Both the position numbers and the translations under genes were made by a program. Shown one piece after another: positions 53,100-63,620 of a stretch of 64,000 nucleotides of DNA (position 1 is its first letter; each line of letters begins with the position of its first letter). Source of the stretch: Pictodentalium vernedei (taxonomy: Eukaryota > Mollusca > Scaphopoda > Dentaliida > Dentaliidae). The stretch spans positions 832,737,337-832,801,336 of the forward strand of contig CM062297.1 in the NCBI GenBank assembly GCA_031216915.1, written 5' to 3'. The notes below the pieces were generated by a model. That model made no database searches and had not been told where the DNA came from. It saw only the letters and a list, made by a program, of their open reading frames with translations.

Positions 53100-56000
53100 G
53101 GGCTCGTCCAACCTAACTTTGGTCAATTTTTTGACATTTTTCCCAATGCCTCAGAAACAGATAAGAGAAGTAAGGAAAGGCAAATTATATATCAAAATAA
53201 TGAGTAAAGTGCATAGAAAAGGTACATATAATTTGTTTCAGGAAAAAAGTGAATTTTAGGATTTTGAAGAAGATTAATTTGCAAATGGCGTAAGTAACGA
53301 ACCGGTAAAACCACAAAATAATCGGTAATTCGAATGCCTTGTCCTCGATATAATGATAACATACTACAGACTCGGAGAAAGCATTTTTTTGACACACACT
53401 CTGGTGGGTTTTGACGTTTGAATGTAATAACACCAACACAAATTTTGGATGTTCCGGATGTGGCCATGTTTCAATGATGTTTTTCCGGTCATGTGATTAC
53501 GATGTGGTTCTTGCAGAAATACTCAATTTGGGCAATCGTAAGAATGCAAGGACGTGATCACGCCCTTTATTTGTTTGAGACAATGTATGAACGGATTTGC
53601 AAACAGGTGACAGCAAATACTTGAGTTGTTAATGTCATAACTGCAAAATATGGTTCGAAATTCCCTCTCGTGCTTACAGGCCGTCTGAACTTTTTTGTTG
53701 ACAAAACATCTGAATTATTGCGCACTAGAAAGACAACATGAACCACTTGTAAAAATATAACCGAGTGTATAAAATCGGGACGATACACATAAAATAAGGC
53801 AATATTCATAACAAAGTAAGCAGAATGCTTCAGAAATCACTTTTTCACGAAGTATATTCCAAGTGACCTGGAACTATATTGAGCGTGTTGATTTCCCCCG
53901 ATGTTGTGATGTTGTAAGTTACCAAGGACTGTGTTGATGTCTGCAAAGGACCGATTGAAGATGGGTTGAAAATGATGCATTCGTGCTTTTAAATAAGGTG
54001 CGCTTGGACGATGCTGAGAATTTAGTTTTTTCTTGCAACCAACCATAGTAATACAAACGTCAATCAGTGTCTTTTATGATCGTTTTACACTGACAAATGT
54101 GACAAATCTCCTTCACAGGAAACCATCCCCCAATTTGCATATCACAATAAACATAACCGCTGTCACTGAGTGTCAGCGTGGCCGTGTGGTCAAAACCGAA
54201 ACGAATTATCGAATGCACGGTCAATATTAGCTGCAATTGGCTTTTAAACAAATGAAATACACGAAATATTCGCAATTTCATCATTATTCATGCCGAGTTA
54301 CTTTTTAACCAGACCACATGCGTTCAGTTTCGTTTGTCGGCATCAAACTGATATTGTTTGTGGTAATTAAATAGTACGAGAAGGCGAAGGAAGCCAAATA
54401 TTTTCCATCATCTATTAATTAATTCGAATTGATAATTTCTTTTATTTTACCGAAATTATGAGCTGATAAGGTGGGTGTGTTGCGATTATTATGCCCCAGA
54501 CCTGGAAGTTGGAAAATCAAAGGTGCATCTACATGTAGGGCCGTGCCCTATCCTCTTAATCTTAGTCTTACCCATTCATCATTACATGTACCAACATTCT
54601 CCCTTGTATCTCAACCATTGCTACCCCAATTTGAAGGATATTTGGTGTTGTGATCGAGCATCATGGGGAAACAATGCCTGTGTAACTGCTGTAGCATGTG
54701 TTTCTTCCCACATTTTTTCAGAGTTGTGGTACTTTTTCACTCTTTTAAAATTTTGTTTATAACCAGTTGATTTGTTACAATTTGTTGCAAAGTGCCTGCT
54801 ATACCCTCAATTGTATTGCTACAGAATTTTCTGGTGAAGATTTTGTTCCTATTACTTATCAAGCAATAACCTAATAAATATTCTGTATAAAGTCACAGAT
54901 CTGATGTTTGACACTTTTATCGGAGCTGTTTTGAAGGCTTATGGAACTCAAAATGTTGATTATGGCAGGACTTTTCTATTCACCCGATAAATTAAGTGTT
55001 ATAGTTGGAAGTAAGAAGCATGAAAGGTCCAGAACTAAAAGTCTAAAAAGAATGTTTTGCAATGTAACATGATTTTTGCAGATACACTTATTTGGAGGGT
55101 TACCTGTCTGATAGTGTTTGGAACATGTGTGGCCAGGATCTTTAAAAAGAAAAAAAGAGTTAAACTTTGAGAAAAATAGGCATATGCCTTGAGTGCCGGA
55201 GGTAGAGTCATACAAGGAAGCGAGCCCCGTCCCCCACCCCCCCCAACCCCCCCCCCCCCCCCCCACCCCAGGGGATTTTGGGATTTTTTGTGTCAAATGG
55301 AGCTCACTTGTCACCTTTTTGGGATTGCTTTGTGTACTGCGTTCTTGAAAAAAATATGTGAGACCCTCTGGATGTGCCCTTCTGATCTCAATATGTCAAT
55401 AAGCCTCCTTGGGGAAAGTACATGCAATAATGGTTATGTAAGGTTGATTTGATGTGTTTTGAATAACAATGTACTTTTAAGAACATTAGATGGTTTATTG
55501 CAGTGACAGGTTACAGTTACCCTTATTTCTTCTCCAACAGATATCATGAGTGTATTGGTGTCCAAGAGTTAAACAAAGCTATGATACTTATTGATAAACC
55601 AGACAAATTTAACAATTTAATCATTATCAAATTGGTGCATGGGATAAAAGGGGTTACAGTGCAAGGGGTTTGTAAATATATTTATTCAACTACAATGTAT
55701 GACTTTGCAGTGCATTCTACATAGGAGAATATCATATTTTCTTTCCAAACCATTACAGTAACACATACATCTCTATATTGGGAGACACTCTTTTGTCCTT
55801 CCATACTTCTTCTGCTGGACTCCTTCAAGTTGACCTTTGTTGAACTCCCCAAATCAAAACATAAACAAAAGAAAATGTCTGCCTTCAGTCAGTGAGCACT
55901 CCACTTATAACATTTGGTCTCAATCTTTATTACTTTCATAAATTAGGAAAAGATTTCTTCGAGTATGTACTTAAATGTTTATAGAATACAGCTGTTATTT

Positions 56001-56235
56001 TATTTTGAGGTATTTTATTGTAAAAATTTTGTTCTCTTACTTATGCCACAGCAGACTTTCAGGTGGTGCTATTTACACATGGCAGCAGTTCCATGGCAAA
56101 TTTCAGTTTCCACATGTTCTATGTTTCATTCCAAGCATTTTGGTATATAATTTATTGGGGTTATTCATTTTGGGACTTTTTTAGACTTGAAAGAAAATTA
56201 CATGAAATTTGACCAAAGTTAGGTTGGACGTCCCC
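53100..56235. mobile_element. 3.1-kb TTAA-flanked element without recognisable transposase
   Basis: TTAA at 53096-53099 and 56236-56239 flank inverted termini of about 28 bases: GTCCAACCTAACTTTGGTCA at the left and its inverse at the right. The first bases are GGG/GGGG. TTAA duplication points to the piggyBac group. Open frames inside (for example 53192-53467 minus, starting MATSGTSKICVGVITFKR) are short and unrecognised. It contains a C-rich run at 55226-55270. Probably a non-autonomous or very decayed copy. Confidence 0.8.
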
Positions 56236-56312
56236 TTAAGGCTTCGACAGTTAATGTTAAAGAGACAAAGTGTGTTGGGTATTTTTGAAATCTCTTCATT
56301 AAAGCGTTCCGG

Positions 56313-56511
56313 TGTGACAGGAATGATAGTCCGTAGGAACGTTAGTCCCTCTGGACTATTGTTCCGCGGAATTATAGTCCTAGGTCTAACATTTCTAGGA
56401 ATAGTAGTCCGCCGGACTACTATTCCTTGAAATGTTAGACCTAGGACTATAATTATGCGGAATAATAGTCCAGAGGGACTAATTTTCCTACGGACTGTCA
56501 TTCCTGTCGCA
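56313..56511. mobile_element. 199-bp palindromic MITE at CCGG
   Basis: CCGG at 56309-56312 and 56512-56515 flank an element starting TGTGACAGGAATGATAGTCC and ending with its near-perfect inverse; the arms stay paired through AGTAGTCCGCCGGACTACT at the centre. Removing the element and one CCGG restores the LINE reading across the site. Superfamily not assigned. Confidence 0.85.
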
Positions 56512-57038
56512 CCGGCTTGTAGTATTCGCAACAACGTTTCTCAATTGTATAAGGAGAGTTCAAGTCGGACACTTCATTATCGGTAATTGCGTCGTTAAAC
56601 TGGGAAATGAAATCAAATGAGCTACTGCTCTGTATCTCCTCAATCGTCAATGGGTTAGCCATGATCAAAAATCTGGAAGACGGCCATACTACTCAGAAAG
56701 GAACCAAGGGGTTTATCAAAGATGTTTAATCTGATATTTTTCAAGGCGAGTTGTATGCTGTTGTCAGTATTTTGTGAAAAAGCGGGCCTTAAAGAAAAAA
56801 CATTTTGTAGACCATGATCAGGTTTCTTTATAATATTCAGCTAGCTGAGTTGGTTTGGGTAATTTTGGGAAGGCATTTTGCTATGGGCGTGATGAAACAT
56901 GACATATATGAGTGGGTGTAGTATAAGAATATATAATGTAGCAATATACATTTCTTTTCAAACATTCATGCGTCGTACACAAAATATAGACAGGTGGATG
57001 TTTATGTGAGAGGATTTCTGTGGCCGCAGAACCCATAA

Positions 57039-57275
57039 TTTATTTATTTATTTATTGGTGTTTAAGGTCACATATTTTTGGACAATGGCTAATCATGATC
57101 ACACTATGAGTATCAACTCAAGAACAGGGGTGAGCGTTAATAATCCAATGCTGCCCATATTACAGAGGGTTTGCATCTGCTAATCATTGGATGACTGGGT
57201 CCCATTTTGCAGTAAAACAGAGCCTGTTTGCCGCAGTGCACAGGCACTTCTTCACTTACCGGGGCTCCCGCGGGG
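57039..57275 (-). mobile_element. SINE, second head type sharing the family-A 3' tail
   Basis: Exact 13-base target duplication GCAGAACCCATAA at 57026-57038 and 57276-57288. On the minus strand it ends with GCCATTGT then AAATATGTGACCTTAAACAC and (AATA)n, the same ~45 bases that end the family-A SINEs, but the rest of the body is unrelated and has no clear A/B boxes. Confidence 0.8.
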
Positions 57276-57288
57276 GCAGAACCCATAA

Positions 57289-58768
57289 AAAAATTCAGCA
57301 GAACAATCAGTAAACAGTGTCCATCATCACTGAGAGCATTTTCTCAAAAAGAGCTTGTTCATGAATGAGTGCTGTATTAGGCTGTATATATACTGGAGAG
57401 CGCTTATTAACGCTTTCCAATAAACTTCAACTAGCCAAGTTTATTTCAACAATCATCCAACCCCCCCCCCCCCCCCCGTCGCCCCCCCCCCCCCCACCCC
57501 CACACACACACACATTTCCATATCCGATATCATCGCCCATTAATCGGTCCATTTGCTCAGAGAAAATATACTCTTTTCGTAAACGATCGCTATGAGCGAG
57601 TCAATTCGTGGGCACTTATTATAACTCTCCAACATGCCCCAAGAGGTGCGATTTTAACCCACGGATTATTCCTCTCTAACGTAGCAATGTTACCGCAGAT
57701 GACAATGTCAAACGATGCCAATTTCATTTACCTTATCATCAATGGCCATTATGATCGGCGACCTCTTCATTGGACCCTTGACGGGTTAGGACAATGAGAG
57801 AACACCTCACCACTAACAACGGCACTGTCTGCACCATCAGCCGAGGCATGCGAAGCATATCACTTCGGGTAAACGGAAATAAAAATAAGCCAGTTAAACT
57901 GATTGCTGACGAATGAATAACGTGCTTTGTCTTTCTTAATTATGTAACGTCGGATTTTCCAGGCTAACCATTATCTTCACCGTTCGTTATTAAGGATAAA
58001 GATAAGTCGAGGTGAGGAAACCTACAAAGAATTATGTATACATTAGCCGCCATTGGATATTCTTAAAGGACAATGTATAGATATATCTTTCTTTAGTATG
58101 TTGACTTACAGAAATGCAATATATATATTTATTTAATGCTCAGGCATCAATTCACGCTGAAAAATTAAGTCATATTCCCCTGTCGGTCGGCAAAACGAAA
58201 TATCAAAATGATATTTAGAAATCGATATTTCATCGTAGGTTCGGATGACGAATCACATGTACTTTAAACGAGTCAGCACATCAGTAATGAATTCCAGAGT
58301 CCCAAATACAAACGAATTCGAATAATTGATAGTGACAGTGACTAAATCAATTCATTAAATCAGCGGTTTCAAAGTTTGACTTTCTCATTCACCTTCCAGC
58401 GAAAAGCCGAAATCACTTTCAAATTTCTTCAGTTCAACTTCACACGTCTTCAGTGCATTGAGTTCAAAAAAAATAAAATGACGTGTCATGTTATTGAAAA
58501 TAAGAAAGTGGTGTTTTTTGTTATTGTTCTATTTCTTCGAAACACATTGCAATTATTTCAATTCGCCAGCCTTGGTAAATCGTAAAGTTAGGGGAGAAAT
58601 AAGACGGGACTACTTTTTGTGCGGATATTCACACATTCCAATGGTTGGAGTTTGGTTGTTGTAATTTTTGTATGGACGCCGGTTCGGCACATAAATTTTG
58701 CGCCTTAATGGCAAATAAAGGCCACAAATTGGAGAGTTTGTAGTCGTAGAGCATTAAATAAAAAGAAA
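57289..58768. other. Noncoding stretch
   Basis: A C-rich/(CA)n low-complexity run at 57461-57514; otherwise no gene or repeat recognised. Confidence 0.35.
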
Positions 58769-58926
58769 ATTCACGAAAATTTGATGAATACCGAAAATAT
58801 CTCGTGAGTGGCTACAAAGAAATATGAGGATCTTCACGAGCGACGGCGTCATTGTCTATGAAAATCCTCATATTTCTTTGTAGCCACTCACGAGATATTT
58901 TCGGTATTCATCAAATTTTCGTGAAT
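58769..58926. repeat. 158-bp hairpin
   Basis: ATTCACGAAAATTTGATGAA at the left is exactly inverted at the right, and the stem continues through CCACTCACGAGATATTTTCG to a loop of about 30 bases around GACGGCGTCATT. Related in wording to the inverted repeat at 26983-27121. Confidence 0.9.
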
Positions 58927-59073
58927 ATCCTCTATATATAAACATGTGCTCCTCTTCCCGGGTTCCCGCGGGGGAGGGCAAAACAGTAATGGAGAATAAG
59001 CAATCTTACTCACAGCATGCTATATCTCAGAATTATATATCTATTGGCCTTATATCGCTGTGATGTTCCACCC

Positions 59074-59420
59074 ATTACAGTTTTGTGGACAAAACTGTAA
59101 TGGATGGGAACAACGTTACTGAAATTAATATCTTACTCAAATCCCACGCAAGTGGCTAATAAACAAATCCACGGTGAAGATGTACACCTGGGTTGAAAAT
59201 TATTTGACAGGATTTACAGTACTGTTCGAAGCAATTATATTAGAGCTGTGGGCTGTGGGCAAACTTGAAAATAGTGATAAGTTTAACAACATTATTGAAA
59301 TTAACATTCTTGCTCAAAACCCAAACAAGTGACTAACAAAACTCTATAGTGAGAATATAAGAACAACAACCTATAGTGAGAATATACACCTGGAATGACA
59401 ATTATTATCTGGATTGGAAA
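59074..59420 (+). repeat. Diverged tandem duplication, period ~172 bp
   Basis: AACAACGTTACTGAAATTAA at ~59109 recurs as AACAACATTATTGAAATTAA at ~59284, followed in both by CTCAAA..CCCA..CAAGTG and, later, TACACCTGG. A small hairpin CCATTACAGTTTTGT / ACAAAACTGTAATGG precedes it at 59074-59105. Confidence 0.6.
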
Positions 59421-59644
59421 TTATTACTAACTCGGTGAGTGCTAAAAGCCGCTATTAGGGCTTTCAAAGACTTAGACTGCCACAGCAAAAGTCAACATGT
59501 TTCTTGCTCATGTTTCCTTTTCAGTGAAATGCAAATAATATTTTATGTAAGCCCCTTATATCACAGATTATTGGAGATTGTATGTGGCACCACCCAACAA
59601 TTTGTAATAAAATAAACTTGAATAAACAAATAAAGTAGTAGTAA

Positions 59645-60327
59645 ACAATATTAACCAGCTAAAAAATCTAAACCAAAGCTCCAACAACAACAGGGGGAAG
59701 CAGAATCCTCTCGCTTCCACCAATGCTACAAGTCAGGATAAGGGCAAAAACAACCAAAAGAACAACAAAGGATACAACCCCCCTGGATTCATAGTAGTAA
59801 TCACCAGGGTTCACCCTGACACGCCCAGGGAACTCATAAATCAAGGGTTACAGAATTGTAAATGGGAAAGATTTATGTCCAAGGCCACCGGGAAGTCGAC
59901 TTGGAAAATCGAAGCCATATGCTCCAATCGGGAAACCAAATTAAAAATCTTAGCTAATGGAATAAATGTCAACAATATGCGACACGTAGCGGAGGAATAC
60001 AGAAGTACTCCTCCCCCGATACAGTGCCACGAGTGTCAGAAGTTCGGACACATAGCCAACAAATGCAGACGGACCTTAACCTGTATGATGTGTGGAGGTA
60101 ATCACCTCACCTAATCATGCAGATTGGAGTCCCCCTCCTGCCCCAGTTGCAAAGGGGATCACCCTAGCAACTACCGCGGGTGTCCCCATTACAAGAAGGT
60201 AAAAACAAACATAGAACTCACAAACCTAAACCTAACCAAGCCTGACAATGCCTCATGCTGTGTGCTCCCTTATCGCAGGAGCACTTCACTCGGTATTGGA
60301 GAAACATGTAAACACCAATTTAAGTGA
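59645..60327 (+). pseudogene. LINE ORF1 (Gag-like) with three zinc knuckles
   Basis: The frame is open from about 59645, with Asn/Lys-rich sequence, GFIVVITRVHPDTPRELI, then CHECQKFGHIANKC (knuckle 1), CMMCGGNHLT-SC (knuckle 2, crossed by a TAA at 60113-60115) and CPSCKGDHPSNYRGC (knuckle 3). This is the layout of jockey-type ORF1, an RNA-binding protein. The first ATG at 59875 is internal to the conserved part, so the true start is further upstream or lost. Confidence 0.75.
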
Positions 60328-60475
60328 CATCTGCCGAGATGTCAGCCGATCCGCTTCCCAGCTTTTCAAGACCCAAATCTCTGAATCCATAGTTAAAGCC
60401 GCCATCAATATTAATTAAAGCCGCCGCTTATCTCTATCCAAACACCGCGATTAAATGTCAACCCCTATCATGAAT

Positions 60476-61193
60476 AAATTACAAATAGCCGTGTGGAACG
60501 CTAGAAGCGTTAATAATAAATAACTTCAAATGAGCCGATATTTCGAAAATACAGACATAGTCTGTATCTGTGAAAGTTGGCTACACCCCGACAAAAAGTT
60601 CTCACTAAGTGGGTTCAGCACTATTAGAAGAGACCGACAAATCTCAAAAGGAGGTGGCGTTGCTCTTCTAATAAAGCAGAACATCAAAACTAAAACCATA
60701 AAAACTGATCACCTCGATGCTGAGGTGATTGCAGCTGAATTCACAGTCGATAATAAAAACATCGCGATTGTTTGTTATTATAACGACCCAAGCAAAACTT
60801 TTGTCTGACACCGTCTTTGAATTTTTTATGAGGAAATACAAACACTGTATCTTCCTCAGCGACTTCAATGCCAAACACCTGTATTTTGGCTGCAACAAAA
60901 CCAGCCCCAACGGTGAAGCCCTCCTCGAAATCACAAAAAAACATAACCTACATGTGGTTATGAACGACAACTCAGCAACTTACATCAGTAGCAATCCACT
61001 ATTCCCATCCGAAATCCTCGATCTGATTATCGCCAGCGACTCCCTGATAAATCACATCGACGACCACTGGGTCGGCGATGATGACCAAGGTAGCGACCAC
61101 CTCCCGGTCCACGCCTCAATCCAACTAGGCAATGGCCCACTCAGATACCCAAAAATAAACAAGCCAACTGGGAAAAGGCAACAGCCAACCTAA
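60476..61193 (+). pseudogene. LINE APE-type endonuclease (jockey-like)
   Basis: Starts LQIAVWNARSVNNK (catalytic Asn) then a stop at about 60523, IVCICESWLHPDK (Glu), GGGVALLIKQ, a frame change near 60805, HCIFLSDFNAKHLYFGC, ILDLIIASDSL and GSDHLPVHASI (His). The HLYFGC wording is jockey/I-like. Confidence 0.8.
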
Positions 61194-61489
61194 ACGGGGT
61201 CCAGGATGCTAAAAATTCTGGGACCCTTTCAAAATCCTAACTGGGCAAAAAAACAAAGGCTGTAAAGGCGCAGCCAAACCTCTTAACGCGCACAGACAAA
61301 GACAAGGCTGACACCTTTGCCGTCCTCCTTAGAAAAACGCATCGCCCGCATGAAGGTCCGGGCAACGATGACACCATCATAAATGCCATTGATGATTTCA
61401 TCAATGAACACCCGGACATCTACCGTGACCCCAAATTCGATAACGAGCCGGAAGACGGGGATGACGACGATGACCTCGTCACACCCATC

Positions 61490-62843
61490 ACCAATGACGA
61501 AATCATCAACGCCATAAAAACGTGCAGAAATTCCTCCTCACCAGGCGAGGATGAAGTTAGTTACAAAATTCTAAAACAAAGCCCAAACTCCCTAATCTAA
61601 AAACTGAACAAACTGTACAATGCATGCCTCACCCATGGCTACTTTCCTAAATGTTGGAAATCAGTCATTGGTGTCATGATACCAAAACCTGACAAGGACC
61701 CTTCCGATCCAGCCAGCTACCGTCCATCAGCCTCCTCAGCTGCATTGGCAAGGTATTCGAACGAATCCTTACAAATCGACTCAGGGGGCACCTTGAAGAT
61801 AACGAGTTGTTTTAATAAATGGCAAAGAGTCTATAGAAACCGTAAAGAAGGCATCGAGCATGTCTACCGCCTAGTCTAGTCACCCAAATGAAAACCGCGA
61901 TTAACAACCAGCAAATATGCGCGGCAGTCCTGCTAGACGTCGAAAAAGCATTTGACTCTGTTTGGCACAATGAAATGAGCTATAAATTATCTAAAATGAA
62001 ACTCCCCATGAAATTGCTTAGATTACTGTCCTCCTTCCTAAATGATCGTGATATTAAAGTCAGAGTAAAAATGAAATATCCGACAGTGTCCCCCTAGAAG
62101 CAGGTAGCCCCCAAGTATCCGTCCTCAGTCCCCTCCTTTACAGCTTCTATGTAAACGATCTCAAATTCTCCGAGGATCGTGTTCAAGTCTCCCAATTCGC
62201 GGACGATAAGGGCCTCTGGGACTCTAACAATACGGCCAATCTACTCCAAAAACCTCTGCAACGCGCTCTCGAAGAACTAGAACAATGGTGTGCCAAATGG
62301 AGAATAAAGCTCAATGCCAATAAAACCCAACGAATCACCTTCACTCGCAAGACAGGCAAACGCGACTTTGACCTTAAACTAATGGATAAAGTCCTCCCAG
62401 AATGCAAAGAGACGAAATTCCTCGGCATCACAATTGATCAAAACCTGTCCTTCAATAAACACACCAACGATATGACCAGTAAAGCGACCAAACGCATTAA
62501 CTTATTGAAAATGTTTAAGGGAACTTCATGAGGAGCCAACCAGTCTACCCTACTTAAACTATACAAAGCCTCTGTACGCCCAGCACTCGAATATGGGGCA
62601 ATCATCCTAACTGAGCTCAATCAAACTAATATGGGAAAACTTCAGAAGGTCCAAAATCACGCGCTTAGGGTCGTACTCAGTGCCTCATGGGATACACCTA
62701 TCAAAACAATTCACGACAGAGCCGATATCCCCGCCATAAAAGACCTCCTTGCCTCTCTAGCCGCGAAGAACCATGGCCGGCTAGCAGATAGCCAACTAAT
62801 ATCCGAACTACAGGTAATTTGCGAAAGCAGACAAAACCCCTAA
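61490..62843 (+). pseudogene. LINE reverse transcriptase (jockey-like)
   Basis: Pieces in order: NDEIINAIKTCRNSSSPGED, GYFPKCWKSVIGVMIPKPDK, AAVLLDVEKAFDSVWHNEM (motif A), AGSPQVSVLSPLLYSFYVND (motif B, VS in place of the usual GS), QFADDKGLW (motif C), TKFLGITIDQNLSFNKH, YGAIILTELNQTNMGKLQKV. Interrupted by stops at 61600, 61878, 62095 and 62529 and by frame changes. The last frame ends at 62843. Confidence 0.85.
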
Positions 62844-62855
62844 AACGTTAAAACT

Positions 62856-63545
62856 TAAAGAAATACTAACTAGGACTTATAACTGAGGGCAAAACGCCTA
62901 AACTTAAGGAAATAGTAACTAGGACTTATATCCGAAGGCAAGACATGAAAGTAACACCTCTGGGTGTGGCTCTGTGTGTAAGCCTGTTCCTTGCTACCTC
63001 AACTATCTAAAATAGGCTGATCATAAAACTAGGACTTTTAACCGAGGACAAGACAGGAAAGTAACACCTCAGGGTGTGGCTCTGTGTGTAAGCCTGTTCT
63101 TCGACTCAAAACATAATAAGGGTACGAGAAGGTGAACTAACAGGCAGATTAACAGCTCAGCTGTGGCCTTCTACCAGAAAGGGCTGCCTTCACCAACTCA
63201 ACTAAAGTCACTAAAAATTAAAAGGAAGTATAACTGAGGGCAAAACTTAAGATAATACTAACTAGCACTTATAACCGAGGGCAAGACAGGAAAGGAACAC
63301 CTCTGGGTGTGGCTCTGTGTGTAAGCCTGTTCTTCGCTACTCAACAATCCAAAATAGGCCGTTCATAAAACTAGGACTTTTAAACGAGGACAAGACAGGA
63401 AAGTAACACCCCCGGGTATAGCTCTGTGTGTAAGCCTGTTCTTCGCCTCGAAATAAGGAACGATAAGGCGAACTAACAGGCAGATTAACAGCTTAGCTGT
63501 GGCCTTCTACCAGAAAGGGTTGCCTTCACCGACTCAGCTAAAGTA
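62856..63545 (+). repeat. Repeated 3' region of the jockey-like LINE
   Basis: The module ACTAGGACTTNTAACCGAGG, GACAGGAAAGTAACACCTC, GGGTGTGGCTCTGTGTGTAA, GCCTGTTCTTCG occurs four times (about 62918, 63030, 63262 and 63388), and the larger unit with ACTAACAGGCAGATTAACAG occurs twice (63133, 63473), period about 340 bp. CACCTC..GGGTG can form a small hairpin in each. Untranslated. Confidence 0.8.
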
Positions 63546-63620
63546 CATCACATTAAAAGACCGCTTAAAACTAAGTATGCTATTTTTGTTTTCTATCTTT
63601 TAAAAAATCTAATGAAAACT

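Larger units (their letters stand above)
49335..56662 (-). pseudogene. LINE ORF2 (endonuclease-RT), interrupted
   Basis: From the ATG at 56662: MANPLTIEEIQSSSSFDF..., then CLFNINCRSL (56260-56240) up to the TTAA insertion, ILDVIGLTETF (53040-53010) up to the MITE, then IIGIIYRPNTTPK, YLMGDFNIDLLG, DHSATKIDNIF and VSDHFATFY to about 52180, all APE-type endonuclease. RT at 50932-49883: YRPISILPTFSKILEK, FFLDFSKAFDTINH (motif A), GVPQGSILGPFLFIIYIND, LSYSDDTST (YSDD). One TGA at 50579-50581 interrupts RT in frame; an indel near 49917 shifts to the last frame (49877-49335), ending NNPVCPDCRS. Confidence 0.85.
48846..56780 (-). mobile_element. CR1/L2-like LINE, split by five later insertions
   Basis: Minus-strand ORF2-bearing element. 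Its 3' end is AATAAAATCAATCAATCA at 48846-48862, a simple-repeat tail. Going upstream one meets RT, endonuclease and the ORF2 start at 56662, interrupted by SINEs (51274-51528, 51567-51933), a TTAA MITE (52762-53005), a 3.1-kb TTAA element (53100-56235) and a CCGG-flanked palindrome (56313-56511). Removing each insert and one target copy brings the endonuclease reading back into register, which proves they are later arrivals. No ORF1 recognised; the 5' end is not fixed. Confidence 0.85.
59640..63620 (+). mobile_element. Decayed jockey-like LINE
   Basis: Plus strand: ORF1 with three zinc knuckles (to 60327), ORF2 endonuclease (60476-61193), RT (61490-62843) and a long 3' region with internal repeats. 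RT wording (YFPKCWKSVIGVMIPKPDKD, DVEKAFDSVWH, FADDKGLW) and the multi-knuckle ORF1 fit the jockey/I side of LINEs. Many stops and shifts. Ends not fixed. Confidence 0.8.

Noticed and set aside
54475-54762. Cysteine-rich plus frame in the 3.1-kb element
   Set aside because: No recognisable spacing of Cys/His, an overlapping alternative frame, and low-complexity surroundings; not supported as a gene.
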